This document shows, in pieces, positions 1 to 9,363 of a stretch of 64,000 bases of DNA. The translations under genes were made by a program, and so were the position numbers. The notes beneath the pieces were generated by a model, which saw nothing but the letters and a program-made list of their open reading frames with translations, was not told the origin of the DNA and did not search any database. Position 1 is the stretch's first letter; every line of letters starts with the position of its first letter. The DNA is from a virus: IMG/VR virus record IMGVR_UViG_3300037348_000049, positions 1-64,000 of that record. The stretch is one strand, 5' to 3'.

Positions 1-56
1 CTGAACCAACTGAACCAACTGAACCAACTGAACCAACTGAACCAACTGAACCAACC
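1..56 (+). repeat. 9-bp tandem repeat coding for (Glu-Pro-Thr)n
   Basis: The unit GAACCAACT is repeated five times from position 3 and a sixth copy ends in C instead of T. Read in the frame of the downstream gene it codes for Glu-Pro-Thr repeats. The array is cut by the window edge, so its full length is unknown. The repeat length is a multiple of three, so copy-number change would keep the reading frame. Confidence 0.9.
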
Positions 57-1673
57 GCGAAAGCTAAGCCCGCTAAGCCCGCTAAGCCCGCTAAGCCCGT
101 TCCAAAAACGGTAGATGATACCAGAGAGTTGCCTACTACTAAAGAAGAGCCACCTCTACTTCCGCCAACTAATACTACAGAAGGCCCGCCTAAAGATAGG
201 ATCGACGACGGCGGCGACATTGTGCACAGTCCTATAACTGATGAAGAGCGCACCGAGGCAATTAGAAAAAAGATACCTGCCTTCATAACTAAAATGGGAC
301 GCATACTAGAATACTTTGACAATAACGGAAAGAGGAAGCAAGCTTCCGACCCGTTTGAGCTACTGAACTCGCTAGCCGAAGCGTATCCAAACGCTAAATT
401 TACTCCCGAGGGCGACGCGCTAATTCTCGATCGCAGAATAGACAGCGACGGTAGGGTTTTTGAGCTCAGGGCATCTAATACTGGGTCTAAGGCCTTAGTC
501 TACTCCATGAATTGGACTGACCCCGAGACTGGCAAAGTTGAAACTCTAATTCACTACGACAAGCGTCACTCTATAACATCAGTCTTTAGGAAAGACAACT
601 CCTCGGATGGTCTGATGGCTAAACTACTCAGCGTTGAGCCATTGAAGCAGGGAAATGCTTCACCTATTCCTGGTTTCGGCGAGGCCTCTCTCAGAGAGCG
701 TGCTGAGTGGTACAAGATGAAGCAGAAAATGTTTACCCCAGAAGGTCTTGCAACTTTCTATGGCAATGGCCGTCCAAAGATTTTCCACAAAGACAAGGGC
801 ACATTCAAGCACCGAGACGTACTTAGTATTTGGGAAGCTTACCCTGAGTACAAGGACGATCCTAGCGACCCTGAGCTGAAAGACGCCATATATCACGGTC
901 TACTTGGAGTATTTGGAAGATTGCCTATTGACCCACGTGTCCACAGGGAAGCTAGAAGGCAATTAAGATTAGAGTTTAGAAAGCGTTTCCCTAAAGAAAA
1001 CGCTCGCAAGATGGGTGCACTAATTACTAATGCCTCTAGGATGTCTATGGGCAAAACATACGATCTAGACCCCGATACTAAAGCTAACCCTTATGCATCA
1101 AAGAACCGTGTCACCCCTATCGAGCCGGGTCAGATTGTGGAGTACACAAACAACAAGGAAGAGCTAATAAACCTTGTAGTTACTGGCTACGCACCAAACG
1201 TCAACGTTAGCCCGGGCAATGAAGGCTACGATTACAACGACTTTATATACCTAAAAGATGCCGATGGAAAAACTGTACGTCTTAACGCCATACAGTTGAG
1301 GATACTAAAAAACCAGGACACCCCCTTAACTAAATATAGTCCAAATATTGAAGGTAAAGAGCTACGGGATCATCGAGCAAAACTTGGATTCTATGACGAT
1401 TCATCCACCGACAGACCTAATAACCCAACAGGTGTTGACACGTTTGCTGGAGAGCCCGACGCCCCGTTACCAGGTGTTATAGATGATCTAGAGCCTGGAG
1501 ACGTGCTTCCTAACCTAAATGGTGAAGGCATTCTTGGGGAGATTATATCCTCTAGGTTTGTTAGAGGCAAAGATGACGAAGAAGGAATTGCGTTTACGGT
1601 AGTAACTGATAGCGGTGAGACTAAAATCGTAGTGTATGCTCTTGGTAAAGAGATACCACCAAAAAAAGACTAG
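3..1673 (+). CDS. head-associated polyprotein, N-terminus beyond left edge
   Basis: The reading frame is open from position 3 through both 9-bp repeats, so the TTG at 129 is not the real start and the gene is cut by the window edge (at least 556 residues). The visible part has a low-complexity N-terminal linker (EPT then AKP repeats), then a mixed alpha/beta region with no fold I can name, and an acidic C-terminal region ending in PPKKD. Its place just ahead of the capsid protease and capsid genes suggests a minor head protein or the C-terminal part of a portal or MuF-type protein; that is inference. The gene ends at an A7 run followed by a GC-rich hairpin, and a -1 slip there would join it to the next reading frame. 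No catalytic motif is apparent in the visible part. Confidence 0.8.
   Translation, partial: EPTEPTEPTEPTEPTEPTAKAKPAKPAKPAKPVPKTVDDTRELPTTKEEPPLLPPTNTTEGPPKDRIDDGGDIVHSPITDEERTEAIRKKIPAFITKMGRILEYFDNNGKRKQASDPFELLNSLAEAYPNAKFTPEGDALILDRRIDSDGRVFELRASNTGSKALVYSMNWTDPETGKVETLIHYDKRHSITSVFRKDNSSDGLMAKLLSVEPLKQGNASPIPGFGEASLRERAEWYKMKQKMFTPEGLATFYGNGRPKIFHKDKGTFKHRDVLSIWEAYPEYKDDPSDPELKDAIYHGLLGVFGRLPIDPRVHREARRQLRLEFRKRFPKENARKMGALITNASRMSMGKTYDLDPDTKANPYASKNRVTPIEPGQIVEYTNNKEELINLVVTGYAPNVNVSPGNEGYDYNDFIYLKDADGKTVRLNAIQLRILKNQDTPLTKYSPNIEGKELRDHRAKLGFYDDSSTDRPNNPTGVDTFAGEPDAPLPGVIDDLEPGDVLPNLNGEGILGEIISSRFVRGKDDEEGIAFTVVTDSGETKIVVYALGKEIPPKKD
63..98 (+). repeat. 9-bp tandem repeat coding for (Ala-Lys-Pro)n
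   Basis: Four exact copies of GCTAAGCCC follow the first repeat directly and are in the same reading frame, giving Ala-Lys-Pro repeats. Together with the acidic EPT array this makes an acidic-then-basic disordered linker ahead of the folded part of the protein. Confidence 0.88.
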
Positions 1674-1690
1674 CCCCCAATCAGGGGGGC
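1661..1690 (+). promoter_or_regulatory. candidate -1 programmed frameshift signal (A7 plus hairpin)
   Basis: The last sense codons of the upstream frame are CCA CCA AAA AAA GAC TAG, so 1661-1667 is an A AAA AAA heptamer in the correct X XXY YYZ phase. A spacer of 5 nt follows, then a 6-bp stem (1673-1678 with 1685-1690, GCCCCC/GGGGGC, loop about 6 nt). The -1 frame is open from 1649 to the end of the next gene at 4354. Heptamer phase, spacer and hairpin all match the standard layout of bacterial and phage -1 frameshift sites. The main alternative is one A missing from the assembly, which would make a single fused gene. Confidence 0.6.
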
Positions 1691-1789
1691 GGTAGCCCAG
1701 AAGGGACTAACGATGGATCAGGACCAGGAGCCGAAAGTGACCCAGGGGGATCGGGACCAGATGGCAAAAGTCTACCCTCAGGAGAGGGA

Positions 1790-4354
1790 GTGGACGGACG
1801 CGGAAATCGAGATGGCAAAAGCCCTTGGTCATCTCTAGATAGTCAACTACCCGAGGCAACTCGCGCTCAAGAGTTACGTGACTCTGGCTCATCTACTCCG
1901 GATTTATTTGAACTAGACCCTCAAAAAGACGCTGAGGCATTCCGAGACGCAATTCAGAAGCTAAAAGAGAGCAATAAATACTCAGCATCTGTCTATGTTT
2001 ACGATGTCGAAGAGTATCGTAACATGCGACTTTTCTCAACCGAAGATGGTACTGCTGGTATTGCACTGAAACCAGATGGCGACATTGTCTCCGGGTTTGT
2101 CTACGCTGACTCCCCACATAAAAGAGCCATCTCATCTATGCTGTCTCAAATGGTCGAGCTTGGCGGCGATCGTTTGGATGCTTTTGACACGGTACTACCA
2201 GGGATATACGCTAATTCTGGGTTCAAGCCAGTAGCCAGAGTTCGTTGGGACAATGAGTTCGCACCAGATGGCTGGGATAAAGAAACCTACAGTAAATTTA
2301 ATAATGGTGAACCAGATGTAGTAATTATGGCGTATGACTCAGATCGTGTCGGATCTGAGTACGACCCTACAGAAGGAGAAGTCTTTGATGACTATGATGC
2401 AGCCATGGAGGCCCGCAATACAGAGCTAGAGGAACTAAAAAAAGAAAAAGAGCCGGATCTTTCTCCTGACAATGAGTACGCTGATCCTGACCCCGGCCAC
2501 GCGGAGATCGAAGCAAATAAAGTTAAATTTGACAACAACCTATTCTATTCAGTTATGATTCCCCGAGTGCTGCTAGAAGATTTGAATGAGACAAGTGCTC
2601 TCGAAAATGATGAAGAAAATTTCATATACAAGCCGGGTAAATACATCCTAAAAGGTGATCGACTGAATGGGTTAATTTCTGCCATTGAGAACAGGATAGA
2701 ACTCTACCGTGACGACAGAGAAGGCTACTCTGATGTAGGACCTTCGGCCATCAGGGCCCTAAAAAACTTTAGAGTAGCTAGTAAAAACCCTGTAGACGCT
2801 ACGGCCGAAAAAGCACCTGCAAAAAATAAAAAGGATGAACGCCGCAAATTAGTCGACAAGCTTGTCGAAGCATCCTTCAATTTCTCGGAGACGGAAAATC
2901 TAGGACAGCTTTCGGAGGCAGAAGTCATAGAAAGTCGAACTGCTATGTGGCCGAATAGTAAAGCCTATTTAGAGAGAAAAATTGCGGAAGGTGGTGACTT
3001 CGACGGGTCACGTACTGCAAGATTAAAAAGAGGACTAGACGGCTTTATACAAGAAGGTCTAGACTCCCTGAGAGAGCTTAGGGAAGCAGAAAGAGCACTG
3101 GCCATATTTGACGGAGAATTAGCAGGGGAGCCAGAGAACGCTCCCGAAGCTCCCTCGATAGAGACAGGCTCGCCTGGCCCCGTCTCGAGAGAGCGTCCTT
3201 CTTTCGATGCAGGGATCTCTGACTTTGAGGTCGACGATAGCGAATTGGAGACCGGCGAAGAAGAGGACCTATCTTCCGCGGTGAAGCTTAAAAGGCTAAT
3301 AGCCAATAACCCTGGCCTCTCTAGATTTATAAATCGTATGGCTAAGGCTCCTGTGCGAAACCCAGTAAAAACGCTGCAGAGCGCAAGAGACCTGAAGAAA
3401 GCACTTGCGGACCTTGACGTGTCTGACTTTGAGGTAGAGGGGTTCACTCCAAGCGTAAGTCATTCAGGAATGAGTCGCTCTGACATAAACTTAATTAGGG
3501 ATAATCTTTCTGCTAATAATATAACCGTTTCCCCAGAAGAAGCAAGAGACCTGGCGGATATCCTCAACTACGTAATTAACTTTGAAGGTATGACCACCGA
3601 AGAAGCTGTTATAGCCGCACTAAAGAAAGACGGGATTAGATACTCTAACAAAAATAATATTGCCGTCAAATCTGTAGATCTCCCGATCACATTTGAAAAC
3701 GAAGATTCTAAAGAGTTACCGGATCCTAAGACGGCTATACTGGTTACCACTCCGAAAGAGACCAAAGATATTCTTGCTGCCATGGGCAAGATAAATGCTT
3801 TTTTTGAGAGTGAAGGATCGCTTCCGGGCACCTTAGATCCAAACGCTATCTCCATTAGAGTTGTGCCAAATCAAAATGCCTTCGACAACCTATACAACTT
3901 GTTAGACATAACAGAGACAGGTAGAATAAAATCTCGTGCTACCACTTTTGGTGCAAACATACCCAACCTTGTAGAGCTCCCAGTTGAAGAATACCTAGCC
4001 GGTAGAATTCCCCTAACCGACAACAGAGATCTGAGCAGCAACATCATACTAAACTTAAAGTTCCTCAGGGAATACGCAGATAAGACTAAATTTGAATCAG
4101 GTTCCAGAATTCAGGAAACATTAATCCACGAATTTGGCCACACTCTTCATCGATCCTTCGGCCTCAGTTGGGGTCGTAAAAAGACTGTCAGTAGTCTTGG
4201 CGAGTACTACAGCGTGTTCAAGCAATTTGTCTCGGATTACGGAACAACAAGCCCTAAAGAGCACTTTTCCGACTCGTTTTCGCAGTACCTCCTAACCGGT
4301 GATTCTCCCCAGGGGTGGAAAGCATTCATGAAATCTCAGGGTATACTTAAATGA
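1790..4354 (+). CDS. head-associated polyprotein with C-terminal zincin metalloprotease motif
   Basis: From the GTG at 1790 this is 854 residues. The frame is open back to 1649 without another start codon, and that upstream stretch codes for a Gly/Ser/Pro/Asp-rich linker that looks like real protein, so part or all of the product is probably made by -1 frameshifting from the upstream gene. GGAG at 1781-1784 could also support direct initiation. Residues about 40-180 resemble a GNAT-like fold (the GGDRLDAFD and YANSGFKPVAR pieces); the middle is charged and helical. The C-terminus has HEFGH (H780, E781, H784) and a downstream SPKEHFSDSF segment with E824 as a likely third zinc ligand, a pattern seen in lethal-factor-like metalloproteases appended to phage minor head proteins. 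A role in head maturation or as a protein injected with the DNA is inference. The end overlaps the next start by 4 nt. Confidence 0.75.
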   Translation: MDGRGNRDGKSPWSSLDSQLPEATRAQELRDSGSSTPDLFELDPQKDAEAFRDAIQKLKESNKYSASVYVYDVEEYRNMRLFSTEDGTAGIALKPDGDIVSGFVYADSPHKRAISSMLSQMVELGGDRLDAFDTVLPGIYANSGFKPVARVRWDNEFAPDGWDKETYSKFNNGEPDVVIMAYDSDRVGSEYDPTEGEVFDDYDAAMEARNTELEELKKEKEPDLSPDNEYADPDPGHAEIEANKVKFDNNLFYSVMIPRVLLEDLNETSALENDEENFIYKPGKYILKGDRLNGLISAIENRIELYRDDREGYSDVGPSAIRALKNFRVASKNPVDATAEKAPAKNKKDERRKLVDKLVEASFNFSETENLGQLSEAEVIESRTAMWPNSKAYLERKIAEGGDFDGSRTARLKRGLDGFIQEGLDSLRELREAERALAIFDGELAGEPENAPEAPSIETGSPGPVSRERPSFDAGISDFEVDDSELETGEEEDLSSAVKLKRLIANNPGLSRFINRMAKAPVRNPVKTLQSARDLKKALADLDVSDFEVEGFTPSVSHSGMSRSDINLIRDNLSANNITVSPEEARDLADILNYVINFEGMTTEEAVIAALKKDGIRYSNKNNIAVKSVDLPITFENEDSKELPDPKTAILVTTPKETKDILAAMGKINAFFESEGSLPGTLDPNAISIRVVPNQNAFDNLYNLLDITETGRIKSRATTFGANIPNLVELPVEEYLAGRIPLTDNRDLSSNIILNLKFLREYADKTKFESGSRIQETLIHEFGHTLHRSFGLSWGRKKTVSSLGEYYSVFKQFVSDYGTTSPKEHFSDSFSQYLLTGDSPQGWKAFMKSQGILK

Positions 4355-4533
4355 TGAAGAAAAAAGCGGTTACAGTGCTACCAATTACTATCGACACTGA
4401 AGACGGACCTGTCGAAGAGTTAGTAAACTTAGATGATCTGACCTTAGATCAGATAACAGAGCTTGCGAGAGCTGACAAATCTTATATCCCTTACGCACTA
4501 TCTAGGTACTTAGAAGAGCCACTAGACAAATAG
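4351..4533 (+). CDS. small acidic hypothetical protein
   Basis: A 60-residue acidic protein whose ATG overlaps the stop of the metalloprotease gene (ATGA), which indicates translational coupling. A second in-frame ATG follows at 4354. It has no cysteine motif, membrane segment or recognisable domain. Sitting among head genes, it may be a minor structural or assembly protein, but I do not recognise it. Confidence 0.65.
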   Translation: MMKKKAVTVLPITIDTEDGPVEELVNLDDLTLDQITELARADKSYIPYALSRYLEEPLDK

Positions 4534-4553
4534 TTGGTAATATATGATAAGAT

Positions 4554-4577
4554 TATAGCTAGATCCAACTAGCTATA
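4554..4577 (+). repeat. perfect 9-bp inverted repeat (hairpin) between head genes
   Basis: TATAGCTAG at 4554-4562 is matched by CTAGCTATA at 4569-4577 with a 6-nt loop. No T-tract follows on the plus strand, so it is not a typical intrinsic terminator. It may be an operator or an mRNA-processing or stability hairpin for the following gene. Confidence 0.6.
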
Positions 4578-4596
4578 GAAAAAGATTAGGATCAAA

Positions 4597-4989
4597 ATGG
4601 CTGAAGAGCAATTCGAACTTTCTGGCGACCCTACGATCTACTTCTACGTAGATAAGGAAACCGAGCAAGTAGATGGAATCTACATGTTTAGCATGTTTGG
4701 CATAATGGGCCGAATTAAGGGGGAAGACTGGGAGATAGCCTCTCGTGCAGAAGAGCCTCTGAACGGTTACATCACCTCTCCTGAAAAATATACGGTCTAC
4801 GCTTTTGACTGGGATACTGACATTCTTCTTGCAGAAGATTCTGACCCAGACGACGATGAAGAGTGGAACCCAGTAGTAATCCAAGCCTGGGGACGTGGCG
4901 AAGACCTCTCTGTAGACGACATCTCAGGGTTTAGCAGAGTAATTTCGGCCGGTGAATCGGTTGACCCCTCTGAAGTAACCCCATCTTAA
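4597..4989 (+). CDS. hypothetical protein in head region
   Basis: A 130-residue acidic protein, preceded by a weak AGGATC ribosome-site-like sequence. It is beta-rich in appearance with several Trp and Tyr residues and a run of Asp/Glu around residues 84-90. No known family is recognised. It lies 63 nt after the previous gene, behind a perfect inverted repeat, and 9 nt ahead of the capsid protease polyprotein, so a head-assembly or virion role is likely from context only. Confidence 0.7.
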   Translation: MAEEQFELSGDPTIYFYVDKETEQVDGIYMFSMFGIMGRIKGEDWEIASRAEEPLNGYITSPEKYTVYAFDWDTDILLAEDSDPDDDEEWNPVVIQAWGRGEDLSVDDISGFSRVISAGESVDPSEVTPS

Positions 4990-5001
4990 TAACGGAGTAT
5001 G

Positions 5002-8000
5002 ATGAGCACTAATCGTATGTACACTATCCCTGGCGGCGTTCAGAATGAAGCTAAAAAGGCTCTAAACTGGCGCAAGGAGGCCAAGCGAGGTGGCACACCG
5101 GTAGGAATTAATAGCGCGCGTACTCTTTCAAAGGGTGGTCAAATTGGTATCGAAAAAATTCGTCACATTGCTAAATACTTTCCTCGTCATGAGGTTGACA
5201 AGAAAGCAAAAGGCTATGAGCGCGGAGAAGATGGATTTCCATCTAACGGCCGCATTTCATGGGCTCTTTGGGGTGGGGACGCCGGGCAGAGATGGGCTTC
5301 TGCAATTGTAGAGCGTGAAAACAAAAGAGCCATCGCTGCAGGTGGATATGATCTATCTCATGGCGAATCCGATTACAGAGAAACGCCCCACTATGAGCCT
5401 GACCTCAGTGCGTTTAAGCAAGCCCACGAATTAGACCTATTCCTTGGGCCAGAATTCATGGTTCGTATACGTCTAGACAATTCTGGTATAGATCGTCTAT
5501 ATAAAATTGATGTTGATGGAATGGTATCCGTCTGGGACGACTGCGGCTGGGACGACATGGGCCACGTTGATGGTGATGTTTATTCATACGACCGAGCTTT
5601 AGATGCTGATATTGAAACTTCCGAGTTCGACCATGTAATAATAGACCCCTCTGCTGCGGTAATTATTTCAGCCTTTCTACAGGCTAGACCTAATCAGCCG
5701 GTTAGATTAGATGAGATAGACCCAGAAGAAACCAGGCTTGTAGCCGATGGTCTTATGGAAGAAGACTTTGTAATGATCGACAGGGTTATTACTGCTGCCG
5801 GGACCACAGATTCCCCTACAGATAAAGACGGTGACTTTACTCCTGAAGAAAGATCTAATCTAGCCAAAACTCAGCCGAGAGACGCTAGTGGGCTTTTTGT
5901 TAAGGTCGGCTCGCGAACTGTTGTTGGCGGAGACACAGAGCGAGGTTCTGGAGTAATTACCGGGATTGATTACGCGATGGGAAAAGTTAAGGTAAAACTT
6001 GACAGCGGAAAAGATATTTCCGTGGACTCTAAATTCACGCAAGGTGAAGACTCCGTTGAGGGGCCGATGCCAATTCCAAAAAACATCGCTCCCTTAGACC
6101 TCAGCGGTATCGTTGCCGAGCCCAGGACCCCAAGAAACTCTCCAATTGCTCGTCTACCCGGGACACTGCCAGTTTTGAGTGATAAAGATATTAATTCCAT
6201 TATTAATGATTTTCCATCATATGTAGCAAAAATGCGTAAGTCTTATAAAACTTATGATGACAAGCCTAAGGGTTTAAAGGCATATGACAAGAAATTAGTT
6301 AAAGAACGTCACGGTATAAACGCCGCCGCCACTGGTGACGTAGATCAGATTAACGACCCGTCGGAATCGGACGTCACTGCTAAATACTTAGCGATCGTGT
6401 CTCCTGACGACAAGGGTGCGGTAATGGATTTGATTGCAATTGTTCCTGCAGCAACAAGCTCTACGCAGCCGGAAATATACGAGCGCAAAGAGGGCAAGTG
6501 GCAGAGAAGTGAACAGCTTCTAATGGACTTAAAATCATCAACACCACCTCCCGTAGTCGAGCTTGATGATAAAAAAGTTCTAGACGATGTACTTAAGCAA
6601 GCTGACGAGGCTTCACCTATGCAGGCATCCGCATACGAATTCTCCATTTTCTGGGAAAGAGTAGTGGAGCCGTTGCTCTCAGCTGGTGGTGCTGACCGTA
6701 ACCGTGGTAATGCAGATGCACTTCGTCGCTACTGGACTAAGGGCAAGGGCGCAGCAAAAATCCGTTGGAACACTCCCGGTGATTGGACTCGCTGTGTTCG
6801 CCAGCTCTCTAAATACATGGGCCCACGCGCGAAGGGCTACTGCCAACTTCGCCACAAGGAAGTAACTGGTGTCTACACTGGAAGCGAAAAAAATGTTGGA
6901 AAGAGAAAGGGCTTAAAAGCTTCTACTTCTCTATTTGCAACTGAGAAAGAATTTGATTCAGCAGTCTTTGAAAAGTCTCGTCTAGCAGCAATAGCATCCG
7001 ATGCGCGTGAAAAGGTTGCTCTAATCGCTGATGCTTCCTATGGTAAGTCCGGGGCTGAATTCTACATACCTCTGATTGTGCCTGAAGAAGCCGAATCTGG
7101 TGATGGTAGAAAATTTAAAAAAGGCTCGATAAGCGTACGTGACTTACCGATCCCGCTTCTTTGGCAGATTAAAACTGGTGCAGGCCACGATGGATCCGTA
7201 GTTGTAGGTCGAATTGACTACGTTGAAAGGATTGAGGGAGGTGTTGGAAACGCTCGTGGTGTTTTTGATTCCGGCCCTTACGGTCGCGAGGCAGAGAGAT
7301 TAGTTAGATATGGTTTCTTGCGTGGAGTCTCCGTGGATTTAGATCAATTTGAGGCACAAGAAAACAAGAGCCCAAAGACTGAAAACTCTGAAGATGGCGA
7401 AGTTATGGGCAAGGATAAATTAACCATAAACAAGGCCCGTATTATGGCTGCTACAATTGTAGCTAAGCCTGCATTTCAGGAGTGCAGCATATCATTGCAA
7501 GAACAAGGGGAGCAGGAGTACGAAGTGACCCCTAAAGATGGCATATATGAAGAATGCATTGACGGTTTTTGCGACCTTGAACCAATCATGGCTTCTGGGT
7601 ACCTGGAATCCGAGATTCCAATGGCACCACCTGCCCAATGGTTTGCTGACCAGAAACTTCTCAAGCCAACGCCACTAACTATAGATAAAGACGGTCGTGT
7701 CTACGGACACATAGCCGCGTGGCACATTAGCCACATTGGACTGCCACGCTCAACTAAGCCTCCTCGATCTCGTAGCAAGTACGCATACTTCAACACTGGA
7801 GTAGTTAGTACTGCCGAGGGCACTGATGTCACTGTTGGTCAACTAACCCTTGCTGGTGGCCATGCTCCACTAAATGCGGACGCCTCATCTGCTGCCAGAC
7901 ATTACGACGACACCGCCTCAGCTATTGCAGATGTACATGCTGGCGAGGATCAGTTTGGTATTTGGGTATCTGGCTGCTTGCGTCCAGACGCTGATGAAAT

Positions 8001-9363
8001 GCAGATACGAGCACTTCGCGCCTCAGCACCTTCTGGGGACTGGCGTCCAATTAATGGGTCCTTAGAACTGGTTGCTGTTTGTCAAGTTAACGTTCCTGGA
8101 TTCCCTACTGCACGTGCAATGATTGCATCCGGCAAAATATTCGCGCTTGTTGCCGCTGGAGCTAGCCACATGGCAGTACTAAAAAGCCAAGCAGTTCAGA
8201 CGTTATCTCAGAAAGCAAACACTCTAGGTCAGCTCGCCGCTACTGCTCCAGACCTAAAGATGAGAGTAAGGGCTGCCAAGAAATCTCTTCGCGAGGCCAA
8301 TCTAGAGGCAATAACCGCTAGCGCTACCCTGATGAAGGAAAAATCACTAATTGCGGCTGCCGTATCAGAGCTGGCTAAGATCCCAAGTGATCTAAGGATG
8401 GAGTTAGCAGAAAAGGGCTACGCCATGAAAGATGGCTCTTACCCCATTCGTGACACTTCTGATTTACAAAACTCCATTAAAGCGTACGGAAGAGCAAAAG
8501 ACTCTGAGAAATCCGCAGTGCGTAAGCACATAACTAAGCGTGCTCGTCAATTAAAGGGATTTAGTATGATTCCTCAGGGATGGGCTTATGCAAACTCTAC
8601 GGAAGCAGCCGACAAGGTTGACTTAATGCGTAGATCAATCACTGCCGCAGCAAATTCTGATTGTGGTTGCGACTTACCTGTTGAAACAGTGGTGGCTGCT
8701 GTCCCGAAAGATGAAATCTCTGAAACTGAGCTAAAGAAGCTAAAAGACGCAAAGTCTGAAGCCGACAAGCAAACCGAAAAAGAGATTGAAGCAGCTAAAG
8801 CAGTCAAATCTGGTAAGGCGGACATTGAGGATCTAGATGAGGACGGTAAGCCTAAATACGTTTCTGGTGTAAACCAGCCACGTGACGCAAAAGGTAAGTA
8901 CCGCACAGTTCTAGCTCGCCTAAAACAGAACTTAGGTGTTGCAGGTCTGGCAAAAGCATTGAAAAAAGCTGAAGATGCTGAAAACCTAGACTTTGCTGGT
9001 GACTATCGGGCTTCTGCGGACGCAAGCGGCGAGCTGATCGGCATGATCGACCGAATTGACTCAAAAGCCTTAAATTCAGAAGCGTTGGAGAATGTTCGCG
9101 CAACTGCCGGAGAGTTGGGCAAGGTTATTTCGAATCTGCCCCTGCCTTTCGGTAAGGACGCAGAAAAACTAAAGTTTAGCGATCTACCGTTTGGACTAAA
9201 GGATTTAATCAAGAAAATGATTACCCGAGTCGAGGCAAAAATCGGTAAAGAGGATGCAAATATTGCTACGCAAAGTTTGAAATCCTACATGTCGGGTGCA
9301 GATCTGTACTCTCAGGGTGAAGTTCAATCTGAGATGAGCAAGTTGCTCCGACTCCTTACCTAA
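5002..9363 (+). CDS. capsid maturation protease polyprotein
   Basis: I place the start at the ATG at 5002 because GGAG at 4994-4997 is 4 nt away; the ATG at 4999 is too close. The product is 1453 residues, far longer than a usual prohead protease of 150-300. Segments in order: residues 1-110, an N-terminal domain found in actinophage head proteins (YFPRHEVDK, GRISWALWGGD); about 290-320, a KOW-like stretch after QPRDASG; about 575-620, the GAAKIRW...GDWTRCV domain; about 685-850, the protease, with H729 (GHDGS) and S777 (GVSVD) as likely catalytic residues; about 885-1050, a domain with GHIAAWH and SGDWRPI; about 1140-1200, the DGSYPIRD...AVRKHI domain; and about 1290-1453, a helical C-terminus starting QPRDAKGKY and ending LRLLT. 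It probably cleaves scaffold during head maturation while other segments act as internal head proteins. The downstream neighbour is the scaffold-capsid fusion it would process. Confidence 0.85.
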   Translation: MSTNRMYTIPGGVQNEAKKALNWRKEAKRGGTPVGINSARTLSKGGQIGIEKIRHIAKYFPRHEVDKKAKGYERGEDGFPSNGRISWALWGGDAGQRWASAIVERENKRAIAAGGYDLSHGESDYRETPHYEPDLSAFKQAHELDLFLGPEFMVRIRLDNSGIDRLYKIDVDGMVSVWDDCGWDDMGHVDGDVYSYDRALDADIETSEFDHVIIDPSAAVIISAFLQARPNQPVRLDEIDPEETRLVADGLMEEDFVMIDRVITAAGTTDSPTDKDGDFTPEERSNLAKTQPRDASGLFVKVGSRTVVGGDTERGSGVITGIDYAMGKVKVKLDSGKDISVDSKFTQGEDSVEGPMPIPKNIAPLDLSGIVAEPRTPRNSPIARLPGTLPVLSDKDINSIINDFPSYVAKMRKSYKTYDDKPKGLKAYDKKLVKERHGINAAATGDVDQINDPSESDVTAKYLAIVSPDDKGAVMDLIAIVPAATSSTQPEIYERKEGKWQRSEQLLMDLKSSTPPPVVELDDKKVLDDVLKQADEASPMQASAYEFSIFWERVVEPLLSAGGADRNRGNADALRRYWTKGKGAAKIRWNTPGDWTRCVRQLSKYMGPRAKGYCQLRHKEVTGVYTGSEKNVGKRKGLKASTSLFATEKEFDSAVFEKSRLAAIASDAREKVALIADASYGKSGAEFYIPLIVPEEAESGDGRKFKKGSISVRDLPIPLLWQIKTGAGHDGSVVVGRIDYVERIEGGVGNARGVFDSGPYGREAERLVRYGFLRGVSVDLDQFEAQENKSPKTENSEDGEVMGKDKLTINKARIMAATIVAKPAFQECSISLQEQGEQEYEVTPKDGIYEECIDGFCDLEPIMASGYLESEIPMAPPAQWFADQKLLKPTPLTIDKDGRVYGHIAAWHISHIGLPRSTKPPRSRSKYAYFNTGVVSTAEGTDVTVGQLTLAGGHAPLNADASSAARHYDDTASAIADVHAGEDQFGIWVSGCLRPDADEMQIRALRASAPSGDWRPINGSLELVAVCQVNVPGFPTARAMIASGKIFALVAAGASHMAVLKSQAVQTLSQKANTLGQLAATAPDLKMRVRAAKKSLREANLEAITASATLMKEKSLIAAAVSELAKIPSDLRMELAEKGYAMKDGSYPIRDTSDLQNSIKAYGRAKDSEKSAVRKHITKRARQLKGFSMIPQGWAYANSTEAADKVDLMRRSITAAANSDCGCDLPVETVVAAVPKDEISETELKKLKDAKSEADKQTEKEIEAAKAVKSGKADIEDLDEDGKPKYVSGVNQPRDAKGKYRTVLARLKQNLGVAGLAKALKKAEDAENLDFAGDYRASADASGELIGMIDRIDSKALNSEALENVRATAGELGKVISNLPLPFGKDAEKLKFSDLPFGLKDLIKKMITRVEAKIGKEDANIATQSLKSYMSGADLYSQGEVQSEMSKLLRLLT

